Source: Lineus longissimus
Taxonomy: Eukaryota; Nemertea; Pilidiophora; Heteronemertea; Lineidae
Assembly (NCBI RefSeq): GCF_910592395.1
Contig: NC_088318.1
Coordinates: 10,786,349-10,850,348 of the forward strand
Length of the DNA: 64,000 nt
Reading direction: 5' to 3'
Every line of letters begins with the position of its first letter. The first letter of the stretch is position 1. Below are positions 34,134 to 46,643 of this stretch, piece by piece. The position numbers and the translations under genes are program-made. The notes beneath the pieces were generated by a model. It ran no database searches. It saw nothing but the letters and a program-made list of their open reading frames with translations, and was not told the origin of the DNA.

Positions 34134-34837
34134 TTCAACTGTAAAAACAAGCGACAAACAATGTCTTAACACTAGTCAAATAATACAACTATCAAAACAG
34201 GGCCAGGAGATCCACTTGACCTAACAAAAGGGCCAGTAATATTGTCATACATATCATCAAAGTTACCAAAACAAACTAGGAAAAACTTCTCTAAAAACAT
34301 CCACATGGAAGACAAGGTTGTGACACTACTGTAAAGCAGGACAAGCCGGACAGGACATTCAGTTCAATAGATGGCAGGTGGCAGCCCCATACAGCCACTG
34401 CAAATGTTTAAATTAACCACTGGGAACAGCAAGTTGGTCCCAGGAACTACAGAACTGTCTTCTCAACATCTTAACATACATCTTATGTCTTTAGACAAGG
34501 CAGAAAGGGACTTATTTTTACTTTAAAGAGAACAAAGGGTCACGTAACCAAGATAGCGGGAAAATATGCCCGGGGTGGAGGAGGCGTGGCAGTTAGCACC
34601 CAAAATACCTGATCCACTTCGATCAGAACACTAAAAAGATGCTTGCTATGGCATCTATACTTACATCACATGATTGTCCACGCAAATGCTATAGTCAGGC
34701 ACGCTTGGTGCGCCAACAAAACCCGCAAACAGGGTTGGACACTCAGAAACCGCACCGGTTTCGAGAAAAACAAAACGGCGAAAGCGTCACTTGTTGAGGT
34801 TTCTTGGGCCCATTTCCACCTCAGCCACGAAACGCTC
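34134..34837. other. Unassigned stretch between Gypsy and Copia elements
   Basis: No gene is recognised. It may contain the missing Gypsy leader or LTR, but no matching terminal repeat was seen. Confidence 0.4.
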
Positions 34838-35076
34838 TGTTGGATTCGTGGTAGAGCTAGCAGAGTCAGCAGAGTCCGGCATGATGGTAACATTAGAGAA
34901 AGGAATAAAAGAAGGGAACATGTGTTTGCATTGAACGTAGAACGGGAACTGACTCATTCTTTATTGTAATATCCTGACAAGCCTCAACGGTAATCACTTG
35001 CATACATGAATATATAATGAGCAAACATAGGTGGCAGCACCTTACAGTATAGGAAGGAGATCACCATATTCTAACA
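34838..35076 (-). repeat. Copia 3' LTR (complete, 239 bp)
   Basis: On the minus strand it runs TGTTAGAATATGGTGATC to CGAATCCAACA (TG...CA ends) and contains AATAAAG. Positions 34838-34985 are nearly identical to 42645-42790, the partial 5' LTR. The polypurine tract lies directly upstream at 35077-35090. Confidence 0.85.
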
Positions 35077-35339
35077 CCCCCACTTGATCGAAACTTTCTA
35101 GGAATAATCTCTAAATAATGCACTTGTGTCTTTAACTTCAAAAACCCTTGGAAACAAAACATCAAAGTACTAAGTAAATCTGTTCAAATGCTATTAAAGA
35201 TTTTCTAACTAAACATCCTACTACACACGTAATTAGGCTCCATTGCGGTCCTAATCATCTATCTAAGACTTAGTTTGAGCTCCATGGTTTGAGCTGGGAT
35301 TATTTCAAGTCTCTATTAAAGCGCCAAACCATCTTATTC

Positions 35340-35435
35340 CTAATCAAACAGGAATTTCTTAAAACCTTCTAACTTGAATCTTGTGGCTGGCTTTGTCATG
35401 ACATCTGCGATCATACTGGCAGTGGGACAATACTT
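35340..35435 (-). pseudogene. Copia pol, last 31 codons
   Basis: It reads KYCPTASMIADVMTKPA and RFKLEGFKKFLFD before a stop at 35340-35342. It is the exact continuation of the pol frame cut at 38583 (SGGKIQ-KY), with AAGTATT duplicated on both sides of the intervening insertion. Confidence 0.85.
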
Positions 35436-38400
35436 AAGCTTGACGCAAGGGCCCAACGCGCCGCGTAGCGGCAAAAAAGCGAAGCTGGCGAAACATTTAT
35501 AACGGGTCACCGTCACTTATTATTGGACTTATAGCGCATTTACGGGGTTGCAACTATTTTGCTTTATAGGGTCACCAGGAAAGAAAAGCATGCGACCTAA
35601 CGCCGATCTATTTGTATAAAGTGATAATTGGAAGGTATATAGTAGGAAATATCAATAAAATAATCATTCCATGTCGTCTTTTGAGGGCATTTTTGATTGT
35701 AAAAAATATATGTGTACGTCACCGTAGTCTCTGCAATGATAATTTTATCAGAGCAGTCTCGCGCAAGTAGAAGTTCTTTACCTATTAGTTCTTCACTTAT
35801 TAGTCTCAACGTCTGGCGCAAAGCCAGATGTTTTCCATTACGATTTCACTACGATGTTTGACAAGAAGGAGCAGTGCGCGAGATATGCTAATGAGCAGAC
35901 TTCCCTCGCTTGAGTTTCTGAAGAATGTTCCATATCGCGCTAAGCTCATCACTACTGATTATGACAGGCGTGCAACGGTAGGTATCTGCTCCCCAACTTC
36001 CACCCGAATACGGTACAATAAGTTACCATTTGATGGGAATGGGACAATGCCCTCACTGTGTATGGAGTCATAGGGATAAGAAGACATTATTCATTAGTGT
36101 TGGTACAAGTGATTTTGCCCAAAAAGCATGCGCATTCAAAAAACAAAATATGCAAGGTTACGGTATCACGTACATGACCATGACGACGTGCAGAAAGTGC
36201 ACTGGCCAGTGCATACCCTATGGCTATGTACTAGTAAACATGGTAAACATGAACAACATCATTATTCATCGGCAGTTCATTTTACTCCGAGCTTTTCCTG
36301 AAACATATAGCCATGATGATTAGGCCTACCATGTGCCATGACCAATAACAGCACTAGATCATGTAGATGTCAACAAGTTCACATGAACCGTATAATCCCG
36401 CATGGCGCATGTGGGGCATACGTCTAAACCAAAGCCCCAAAATCACTTGTTTTGGTCTATTTCACTTGTGTTTCCCCCGTCTCCCAGTCCATAATACATT
36501 TACAGTTTACAATCCCCGATCATGGCCCAACAAAAGGTCATCGGTTGACTAAAGGAACACAACTGTTCAATGGATTTATAGTTGAATGCGATCAAACTAC
36601 GTCTTTTCAATCGTGGATTGTAAATTTAACCCCATGGGTCTAGGGAAGGCCCTATAACAATACTTTCGACACAGTTATTATCTCCGCTGCCTCCACCATG
36701 TTACACACAGTGCTCACTGCTGATTCTAAAATGCGCCACCTAGTCAAAACAGGACATATGTTCTTCTAGGAATAGATCTCTTTCCAATATTTCGTCATTC
36801 CACTATCGTCATCACCTCATCATACTTTCATTGACATTACAGGCACACATCCACAGAGCACTCTTCAAATCATCTACACAGTGGTTATCCAACTAGGATT
36901 ATAAAGGTAATTTCTTAGCCCCGCACAGTGGGTTTCAGTCTTGATAAAGGGGCACTATTGCTAGCAGCTAGGTAGGCAAGATAAAGTTAGCCGAAGTAGC
37001 CGATAGGGGTCTCTCACCCCTCAAAGTCCGTCACAACTATTCAAGCTTGTACAAGGAATACATGCAGCGCCGACTCTAACAAGACCCAATGGGAATGTCG
37101 CACAGTCATCTGTCAAAAACAAGACCTATGTTGTAGTATGATCTCTTGCCAATATTTAATAATTGCACTATCGTCATCACCTCATCATTCTTCATTGACA
37201 TTACAGGCACACATTGACATAGACCACTGTTGCAATCAACGACACAGTCGCTATCCAAGTAGCATTATAGAGGTAATTATCATTATCATTCATACCTCAT
37301 TAGCATGTGAACCAATCGCGTCGCGTCCTTTGCGATCACGGCAAAGCCTCATGGAATAATGTCTTTCACCGTTGAATAATTTTTCATATTCCATGCCTAC
37401 AACTTCAATTTCTTCATATTCCATGGCTAGAAGTTCAATACTAATATAATATCCAAGATAAAGTTACAAGAAGTAGTCAATAGGGGTCTCTCACCTCTCA
37501 CTGTATGTCCACACTATTCACGCTTGTATGAGGAATACATTCAATGCTGAATCTAACAACACCCAGTGCCCTTACTCTGTATATTAGTCACTGGAAGATG
37601 GCCCATTTCACTCCTTGCTTCTACTTCACCTATAGTCTCATTGCAAATGCCTCAGTTCTATGATATCACATTCACTTTCAGCTGTCATGCAACGCAACAA
37701 CTGTGCTATCTGCCATCGCACATCAACGAAGAAGTGCAGCCGCCCACATTCCACCTCACGTCTGTCCGACCAGCTGCAATCCTCGAGGACGCCCCACTGT
37801 ACCACGATTTCACTACGATGTTTGACAAGAAGGAGCAGTGCGCGAGATAGGCTAATGAGCAGACTTCCCTCGCTTGAGTTTCGGAAGAATGTTCCATATC
37901 GCGCTAAGCTGACCACTGCTGACCATGACAGGCGTGCATTGGACTGGTACAGGTTGGAACTGAACATTGAATATGCTGGTGGTGACGCTTTCTGATGAGA
38001 AGTTGGTCGTGACTGATGCAGTATCCTTGGACTTGTCCACAGCATCGTTCAATCATTGCTCTCTGAGCTGCCTTGATTCTGTACTTACCCAAATACTTAG
38101 ACCAAATGCCTGTTGACTGTGCTTTAAGAGAGACTGGCGCCATGCCTAGAGATATGACTGACCCCTATTGGCAAATTTGTATGACTTTATCTTGCCTACC
38201 TAGCTGCTGCCTATAGTCTCCCTTTAACTGCGGAACACTTCAAAGTCGATAAAATGCCATGTTCCACCTTTTAATGTGTTCAGACCGCCATTTTCAAAAT
38301 AATCAAGTCAGGACACTGCCTCCTAGTCTCATAATAAATTTTGCTTTCCTCAATAATAACATTTCTTCTTCTTCAATGCTTTCATCATTCCAAACTTCTC

Positions 38401-38582
38401 CTCCTCTGACTTTTACAGGGGTACAGTCATGGCAATCAAAACCCAAATACTGAGACCAAATGCCTGTTGACTGTGCTTTAAGAGAGACTGGCACCATGCC
38501 TAGTCTCTCTTAAAGCACAGTCAACAGACACCAACCCCCTCAGACTCAGAAACCACAAACGCCCAACCCTTCCTGCTACCTT
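35436..38582. mobile_element. 3.15-kb insertion nested in Copia, 7-bp target duplication
   Basis: It is flanked by AATACTT at 35429-35435 and 38583-38589, and excising it restores the Copia reading frame. Ends show only weak inverted similarity (AAGCTTGACGCAAGGG against inverted AAGGTAGCAGGAAGGG). Internal duplications: about 36770-36920 with 37140-37270, 36945-37075 with 37440-37565, and 35840-35950 with 37800-37910. A perfect hairpin with 24-bp arms (start GTTGACTGTGCTTTAAGAGA) lies at 38466-38524. No transposase is recognised. Positions 36500-36620 match the element at 14555-15184. Confidence 0.75.
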
Positions 38583-41500
38583 AATACTTCTGGATTTTTC
38601 CACCGCTTAAAGCAGATCGGATGTAGTGATAACGGATGTCTATGTGCTTGGAGCGTTGGCGGTTTACAGGATTGCGCGCCAGGGCAATTGTACCTTGGTT
38701 ATCCTCATATATCAACGCTGGCTCATATTCACCATCAACATCAACATCCCGCAACATTGGAGTCAGAAATTGACTCTCCTGGACAGTAGCAGATAAGGCA
38801 ATATACTCGGCCTCACACGACGACAATGCTACTGTCGGTTGTTTTCTTGACTTCCAAGAAATTGGCGCACCTTCTTTAGTCAGTGCGAAACAGTACCCAG
38901 TTGTACTCCTCCTGTCCTCAGGGGACGATGCCCAATCAGCATCACTATACCCAGTGAGAGAAAGACCATTCTCACATCTACTGTTGCAAAGTTCATAGTC
39001 AATGGTACCCTTCAAATACCTTAAGACATGTTTTGCCGCAGTCATGTGCCCTTGTAGGGGCTTGGATGCATACTGGGACAGTTTGGTGACCACCCAGCAT
39101 ATATCTGGTCTGGTGTATGTCATGAGGTAGATGAGACTGCCAATGATCTCCCTGTACAAACGAGGGTCAGCCCTTTCATCATTTTCATCCACAGTTAATT
39201 TCTGTTCTGACGGAGTACATCTAGGCTTACAATCTGACATCCCAAACCTTTCAAGTAGTTTGGTCAAGTACCTCTTCTGATTCATCTTGACACACCCATT
39301 TCCTTGCTCGAAATCGATGCCAAGGAAATATGCAAGTTTCCCCAGGTCCTTCAGAACAAATTTCTGTTTCAGCTGATCTTTCACACTCGTCATTACAGTA
39401 TCGCTGCTTGCCGCGATAATCAGATCATCTACCCACACAATGATAATCACCAAATCTTGCTCAGTTTTTCTAACATACACACATGGATCAACTTGACTCT
39501 GAGCGAATTTATCCTCAATGAGGTAACCATGCAACAAGCTGTTCCAGTTTCTGCCTGATTGCTTCAGACCATACAGGGATTTGTTCAGCTTATACACTAA
39601 TCTTCCTACCGGCTTAGCAGGATCAGCTGGGACCTCAAATCCCTCAGCCTGGTCAACATATACCTCACAATCAATGGGAGCATCAAGGTAAGCTGTTTTT
39701 ACATCCATCTGATGTGAGATTAGCCCTTCCTGAGCTGCCATCTGCATGAGGGTACGAACTGCAGTGAAACTTGCTGTTGGAGCAAAAGTTTCTTGGTAGT
39801 CAACGCCTTCTACCTGACTAACCTTTGGCAACAAACCTGGCCTTGTAGGTTTTCGCGCCCAATGCATCTTCTTTGATTGCATACACCCACCTACCCCCCA
39901 CTGCTTTCCTGCCTTTTGGCAATGGGGTCAAAATGAAAGTGTCATTTACTTCCAAAGAATTCATCTCATCTTTCATAGCTTCCTGCCAACTACCGGCATC
40001 TGGAGACCTCGTGGCCTCTCTATAGCTCTGTGGAATTGATGAAACGACCTTGTACACCTGATCAACATTCATCTTGACCTGATCATCATCATCAGAAGAA
40101 TCCATGCCTGTTACATAATTTTCCTGGAGGTACGGGGGGAGGCTTCCTCTCCCTACTAGGGGGTTTCCTGATTTTAGGGATTTCACAACCTAACTCAGGG
40201 TTGGACTCTCTCAAAATGGGTGTGGCATTTTCAACACGTATGTCATCAGTTTCAGGCATAGTTTCATCTGATGATTCATCAGGTACATTCTCAACCTCAT
40301 CTGCAACTGATACATTTTCGGCGGAGGGCTCTGAGCCAACATCACCGCCTCGCCCAAAGAACATGTCGTCATCCTCATACGACACTTCAGTTGATGACTC
40401 ATCACTGGAACTCTCAGGAGTGGGTGTGGTGGAAACAAACTTCACCACACGATGCTTCATGACCTTTCCTGTTTCTGGGAAATACACCAAGTATGCTGGA
40501 CTCGCACGATCATACCCAACAAAGATACCTTTTGTGCACCTGGGGTCCAGCTTCTTCTTGTCTTGCCTGTAAGCGTAGCATTCTGAGCCAAACACTCTCA
40601 TGTGAGCCAAATTTGGCTTTCTACCCGTCAAGGCGAAATACGGGGTCTGTTCTACCCGTTTTTTGTAACACCTGTTACGAATATATGCAGCCGCCATCAC
40701 TGCATATGGCCACATTTCTTTACCAAGTTTTGCTTGGATCAATAAGCATCGACCCATTTCAAATAACACCCTCCAGTAGCGTTCGGCGGTCCCATTCTGG
40801 TGCGGGGAATAAGGCGCACTTTTCTCATGCCTTATTTTGTTCCTTCTGAGGAGTGATGCGAAGGCTTCACAGGTGTACTCTGTACCATTGTCACTACGCA
40901 TGCATTTGACATTTCCAAGAAAAGCAGAGTCAGCCAGAAATCTCTCAGTAGCTTTGACTGCATCACTCTTGCTCTTCAGGAAATATACAAACACGAATCC
41001 TGAGTAGTCATCTGTGAAGACCATCGCATACCTAAAACCCTCGGACGACTCTTGCTCAATGGGCCCAGTAAGATCTGTGTGCACCATTTCTAATGGGACA
41101 GTCGCACGTGTCCTGGGGACCCTACTTCTTGTTTTACACATTTTACCCATAACACATACATCACAGTCCCCAGGTCCTGATTTTACATTAATGATGTTCA
41201 TGCCATCGACCAAGTCCGGAAGTTTCTGCACATCTTCAAGATTGCAGTGTCCTAAAATCTCGTGTCACGCCTTAATATCACGTGTGACACACACGTTATC
41301 TGTGATCGATGCGATTTCGTCCCTGCGGTAGTCATGCATATCAAGGTAGTATAGTCTTTCGTGTTTCTTGATATCAAAGATCGTTCCACTTTTGTGTACC
41401 AATTCCGCCCTGTCGTCATGGAACAGAATCTTGGCACCTCCCCGAGTAGCGGCATCCACAGAAAAGATATCCTGTGGGTACGAGGGTATGAACAACGCGT

Positions 41501-42728
41501 TTCTCAACAAAATTTCGGATTTCTTCCCGGATCTGTCCATCAGTGTGACCGTAGCGTCACCTCGCTTCTTAGCCACATTATTGGACTTTGTGCCATTCGC
41601 CAACTCGATGTAGTGTCTCTCAGGCACAAATCTCGAATCAAACGTCTTGAACCTTGATTCATCAGTCAGGATGTGCGTTGTCGCACCGCAATCGACCAGC
41701 AAAGCGTCTCTTTTCAGCTCACAGCTTTGGTCAGCTGCTTTGAAGGCAAAAGAATGAAATGAGTGTTCGTTACCTTGATCATGGGCATTCCTGTCCTCCA
41801 TGTCCGATACGACTTTTACCGATTCCTTAGCATTCCTTTTCTTTTTTCTGCAGTTGCTTTCGTTATGCGACGATGACTTGCATTGCGAGCACCATTTTCC
41901 CGCCGAAAATCCGCTCTGCGCATTCGGTTTCTTGGTCGGACATTTCCGTGAAATATGTCCTGTTTTCCCACACGAGAAACATTCGATATTCGGATTCCAT
42001 CCTGGGTTTGAATGAGGCGCACCATGGAACACTCTCATCACGGTGTCTTCACTACCCGAACTTCTGGCCTTTTCCGTGTCCTCGAAACTACGGAGTGCCC
42101 CCTTGAACTCCGTGAATGACTGCTTTTTGTCAGTCTGTGTGACACACACAACGAACGGTTTGTACGATTCTGGTAGTCCCTTCAGAACCATAGCGATCAG
42201 TAAACTGTCCTGGACAGTCTCTCCTGCATTTTTCAATGCGCACGCTGCATTTTCCGCCGAATCACATAGTCTGTGATTGTCTTCCCGGAAACCTTTACCA
42301 ACGAAGTCAACTCCGTGTAGAGCGCAATCACCCTGGGCTTTCCCGTGCCCGCATAGTGCTCTCGCAGAATCCTGAGAGCCTTCCGTCCGTTGTCCGCAGC
42401 ATCCCTCATTACCAGGCTCAAACTTTTGTCGTCTAGGAATTGAATTAATTCCGCATATGTAAGTTCATTTTTAGCTTGGCCTTCCGCGTCCGTGGGATCC
42501 GCAGTTATTGCATCCTTCAGTTTTTGTATCTTCATGTAACCCAAAAACTTCACCTCCCATTCGTTCGTATCTCCTCTCATCTCCGTCAAAAATTAACCGG
42601 TTAAATCTCCCTTGCGCAGTGGGAGCGTGCTGCTGTCCATAACCTGTTGGATTCGTGGTAGAGCTAGCAGAGTCAGCAGAGTCCGGCATGATGGTAACAT
42701 TAGAGAAAGGAATAAAAGAAGGGAACAT
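38583..42728 (-). pseudogene. Copia gag-pol polyprotein (decayed)
   Basis: Gag starts at 42689 (MPDSADSASS) inside the LTR copy. It continues after a frameshift near 42590 as DTNEWEVKFLGYMKIQKLKD. A zinc knuckle CFSCGKTGHISRKC is near 41980-41940 and a second Cys-rich motif CSQCKSSSHNESNC follows. Protease: LLVDCGATTHIL. Integrase: VHTDLTGPI, MRSDNGTEY and QNGTAERYW (D,D,E). RT: FAPTASFTAVRTLMQMAAQ, YGLKQSGRNW and catalytic VWVDDLIIAA. RNase H: GYSDADWASSPEDRRSTTGY and ALSSCEAEYIALSA. Breaks: a stop near 41262 (TGA where Trp is expected before HEILGHCN) and frameshifts near 42590, 40130 (G-run) and 39835. Confidence 0.85.
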
Positions 42729-42790
42729 GTGTTTGCATTCAACGTAGAACGGGAACTGACTTATTCTTTATTGTAATATCCTGACAAGCC
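42645..42790 (-). repeat. Copia 5' LTR (3' 146 bp only)
   Basis: This matches the 3' LTR from its CCAACA end up to ATTACAATAAAG and CTTGTCAGGA. The first 93 bp or so of the LTR are missing and replaced by unrelated sequence from 42791. No target duplication can therefore be verified. Confidence 0.8.
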
Positions 42791-43277
42791 TTAAAGGCCA
42801 TAACTCAAGGTATTTTGCCATTTCCTGCTGTAAGACGATTATAAAAGTGCACCTAACAATTTATATAATACAGAAAACCCCATGCAATTTGCTCTATCCA
42901 TTTTGAAGATATAGCCTTTCAGGTGTTTGACAACTAGATCACCTAATCAGGCTTGCAACTGGCTTGTTAGAGCCAGGCGGCGGGTTCACCAAAGTTGTGA
43001 TGTAGTTCAGGCTATTGCCCTACTTGGGAGGACACATATAATGCTCTTAAAATTGATATATGAAGTCTGTTTTTCAATGACATTTTTAATGTTCAAGTAT
43101 GAAAGCATACTTTTGCCCATGATAAATGAGTTAATTGTATTCCAAAAAATATTTTGATTAAATATTTTAATTTTTTGGGAAAACCGGTTACATTTATTTT
43201 AGAAGTCAAATCTCACATCTAGAAAGTGTTATTTCAGCTTATTCATGAAGTGGGGAAACAGGATCAATGCCAAAAAT
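42791..43277. other. Unassigned stretch
   Basis: AT-rich sequence with no gene, LTR or known repeat recognised. Confidence 0.4.
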
Positions 43278-44387
43278 AATGAAATGGCCAGGGCCATTGT
43301 GCTCACCTCATGTGGAGGAAAGATGGCTAAAGAGCATTGTATTGTGTCATGTAGTGTTAGGTTTGATGTAGGTCCAAGCAATTACAATTTCCCCAAAATG
43401 GCCAATTTACAGTACATTCGACCTCTGTGACCTTGAAAAGTAGGTCAAATCAAAGAAGACCCGGATGACACATTGAATGGTTGTTAGAATTAGATGTACC
43501 TATGATATAAAATTGGTGCCAATCGGGCAAGTCATTACTAGGAATAATGGCATTTTGAAGAATTTAGGATTTGGCCCCCTCCCTGGAGGCCAAACGGCAA
43601 ATCAGATCGCACCAAACTTCGGTACCTGAGATCACCTGACCAAGGGGTACATGTGTACTTAATTTGTGATCAATAGTCATTGCAGTTAAGAAACGTGCCA
43701 TAGTTACGGCCTGACGGCGAATTTACGCCATTTGACCTCTGTGACCTTGACAAGAAGGTCAAATTAAAAACCTGTGCGACATATACTGTATGGTGGTTAG
43801 ATGTACCCATGATATCAAATTGGTGGCAATCGGGCAAGAAGTTAAGGAATAATCACATTTTTAAGGTTTTTGGATTTTGCCCCCTGGTGGTCAAGTGGTG
43901 AATCATATTGGACCAAACTTCAGTCCCTGAGATCACCTGACTAAGGGGTAAATGTGTACCAAATTTGGTATCAATAGTCATTGCAGTTTAGAAACGTGCC
44001 ATCGTTACATCCTAACGGCCAATTTACACCATTTGACCTCTGTGACCTTGAAAAGGAGGTCAAATCAAAAACCCGGAGGATATATGATGCACCTTTGCTA
44101 GAAGTACCTACCATATTTTTTTCAAAATTTCCCGACTACTATTAAGGGAGATATTGCATATTTTCACTTTTAACGTTTGGCCCCCTGGTGGCCAAACCAT
44201 GAAACGAATCGGACCAAAACTTGGTCTCCAAGGTGTCATTACATAAGGGTACATGTGTACCAAGTTTCAACTCAATAGCTCTAACAGTTACGAAACGTGC
44301 CCTGCTAACGGACGACGGACGACGACGACGACGGACGACGGACGCCACGGTATGGGATAAGCTCACCTCTGCTAAGAGGTGAGCTAA
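43278..44387 (-). mobile_element. 1.1-kb trimodular repeat, copy 3
   Basis: Full length, from AATGAAATGGCCAGGGCCAT to GCTAAGAGGTGAGCTAA, and very similar to copy 2. It has CTCF-core-like boxes at 43879-43893 and 44180-44194 and DR3-like boxes at 43733-43748 and 44034-44049. Confidence 0.8.
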
Positions 44388-44541
44388 AAACATAGACCCC
44401 ACAAATATGGTCCAATTAGGTTTTCTAGACAATTTAGGCAAATTTATAGAACTTAATTAATTTTTCAAATTCAATTCTTTTTACAGAAAATTGCATCAAA
44501 TACATCAATTTATACAATACTTAAACTATCATAATGTATTT

Positions 44542-44769
44542 CTAATTCAAAGCTACGATATACCTTTTAATAAAGTAAGGTAATACAGACAAATTTATAC
44601 GTTCATCCTCCACTTCCTCATCACTTTCGTCCGAATGATCACTCTCATTATGATCTAGTGATATTAATGGCTCGAACATGTACGGCTCAACGTTTAAATA
44701 TCCTTCTGTATCGACCAAAACATCCTCAAATTCACTGCTCTCACTCTCTGAACTGTATGCGGAAGCCAT
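44542..44769 (-). CDS. Acidic N-terminal fragment of an unknown, possibly transposon-linked gene
   Basis: The 75-aa frame starts MASAYSSESESSEFEDVL, then YLNVEPYMFEPLISLD and an acidic Ser/Asp/Glu run. This layout (acidic leader with a PYxFEPL motif) is reminiscent of the N-terminus of multicopy P2X7-like zinc-finger proteins in marine invertebrates, but that is memory rather than a search. No downstream exon is recognised. It may be a pseudogene or chance frame. Confidence 0.3.
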   Translation of the reverse strand: MASAYSSESESSEFEDVLVDTEGYLNVEPYMFEPLISLDHNESDHSDESDEEVEDERINLSVLPYFIKRYIVALN

Positions 44770-45051
44770 CTTGCTTTGTTCTGACTAGCCTGATCTACGT
44801 CATCAAAAAATCCCTAGCGGCCACATGTGGAACTAATCTAAAGTTGTGTGTGGTGGGAAATTCAAATAGTTTAAATTGAAAATTGAAATAACTAAATAAT
44901 GACTTTATTATAAGAATTTTTTTAATGTCTTGGATCTTGTTTTTTTAACCCTCAACATATTTCATGAGTATCAAGCATGTTTCAAACCTAGTAATTCTAT
45001 CAAATAACTGGTTGACATCTATCTTTAGGTTCTAGTCTTACCACCTGACAC

Positions 45052-45258
45052 CATGTAACGTCTTGGGAGGCAGGGATCCTTTTACGATGGGGAGATTCAT
45101 ACAAGAACGACACACTCGTGATATAAACAAGGAACAGCCATGTTTTTCAGATACTCATACCAGTGGAGCCACCTTGTGGCAACTTTACAACCTAAACGTC
45201 CATGTAGGACAATATGTCACACCGGTCCCGAAGGTGTCCTTAATAGAGAGGTTCTACT
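45052..45258. mobile_element. Pogo-like element fragment (opposite end of the 29-kb copy)
   Basis: TAACGTCTTGGGAGGCAGGG to ATATGTCACA matches 29300-29456, then continues to GGTGTCCTTAATAGAGAGG and TTCTACTGTA. That is an inverted pogo/Tigger-type end followed by TA. Confidence 0.6.
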
Positions 45259-45262
45259 GTAC

Positions 45263-46643
45263 ATTATATAAATTTCATCATTGCCTTTCTGTAGACAGAA
45301 TCGGAGACATATATAAAAATATGTACTATAAATATAAAGTTTCATCAAATTCCTATTCATAATAACTGTAGCTGCCTCTGGCCCTTCGACAAAATAACGA
45401 ACGAGAACTGGAGTTTACAACATTGAGACTGTAATACTAATGCGTAAAATCTGAAAAGATACAAAAATGTGCGGACATAAGAAACTGACAATAAAAACTA
45501 AATAAATCTAAAATATGCAGAGAAGACTCCTTAATTATATTATTTTACATGTGATTGTTGATTATTCCTTGTCAAAGACTTGTCTTGGTGCCAGAAAGAC
45601 AGGCACAACCAAGGCACAACCAGCTGGTTGTGACAGGACGAAGACAGTGACGTCACAGACGAAGCACATGGTCGCGCACTGGGACGGCCGACTAGTGCTG
45701 CCTCCTCGCAATACGAAATGAAACTAAAACAGCCACACTGGCTTGGAAAATCTCTGCAAAATAGGCCTCCAAAGGGAGCCAGATCCCACTAAATATGATC
45801 AACATGTTGTACGATGCCCCGTAGTTAATAAAAGGCCCTACAGTAGGCCAAGGAACCGATAACAAGCTTATTTTAAGAGCCGCATCTCACGGACTGCGAT
45901 TTGACGCAATCCAGCATCCACTAGCGATGAGGGACCGTCGGAAGGCCGTCACAAAAGAGGCTTCAAAGGCACTTATGACCAAGTTGTCACTGGAAATATA
46001 CGAGTTGCATGGGAGGAGGGGTTTCTTATGCATCTTTTAAAGCCTTTCTGGCTATACTAACCTCTTTGGTTCTCATTTTATGATACGTAAATTGGCGGAA
46101 GTCGAAGGGCTCAGACAGCCATAAAAATCACGCAGTGGCAAAAGCGTGCATGGAGAACCACTTCACAGCGCATGCACAGAAATGTTTGTAGTTCCGTATC
46201 CGGAATAAATTAGGAGTTTTGCGGGAAAGGGACGGGCATTTACAATAACTGCACTACGGCATTGTGTATAAGTGGGTTTCTATTTAACTGCACCACCAGT
46301 AGACTAATTACGAATGGCGGAGCCCTTTAACTTGGATGTAATAACTGAAGTATTTGGTTTTGGCCAAAATAGGCATACGTGTGGTATGACTGATCTATAT
46401 ACTAGTATGTGATTTTTATTTGGGTCCACAGTACTTCAGGCTTAACAGCAGACTGTCATACAAGCTATAGATCTCCTGGTCCAGTTCTGTATCATGGTAT
46501 ATATAGCCTAATAGGCCTAAATAGACCCCCTCCTTCCCCCCCCCCGTTTTCCCACGTGTGTGCCATTGTCAGCGTTACATGGACATTAGCTTGGCGATTT
46601 TTACTTTTGGGGAAACCACTTTCGCCATTACTATAAATAGCTT
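45263..46643. other. Gene-free stretch
   Basis: Nothing is recognised apart from 46440-46545, which repeats the 14050-14140 segment and ends in a C-run. Confidence 0.4.

Larger units (their letters stand above)
34838..42790 (-). mobile_element. Copia-type LTR retrotransposon, split by a nested insertion
   Basis: This is a single element of about 4.8 kb once the 3.15-kb insertion at 35436-38582 is discounted. Order on the minus strand: partial 5' LTR (42790-42645), PBS-like GGTTATGGACAGC, gag, protease, integrase, RT, RNase H, polypurine AAGTGGGGGTG, and an intact 3' LTR (35076-34838). Integrase precedes RT, which defines Copia. The GGTTATGG primer site directly after CAACA resembles the half-tRNA primer site of Drosophila copia. 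Loss of 5' LTR sequence, frameshifts and one stop make it inactive. Confidence 0.85.

Noticed and set aside
33881-34172. Poly-His and poly-Met frames
   Set aside because: Translations of the GAT microsatellite at the 5' end of the Gypsy gag.
29457-34640. LTRs for the Gypsy element
   Set aside because: By-eye comparison of 29457-30175 with 34134-34640 found no matching terminal repeat, so none was annotated.
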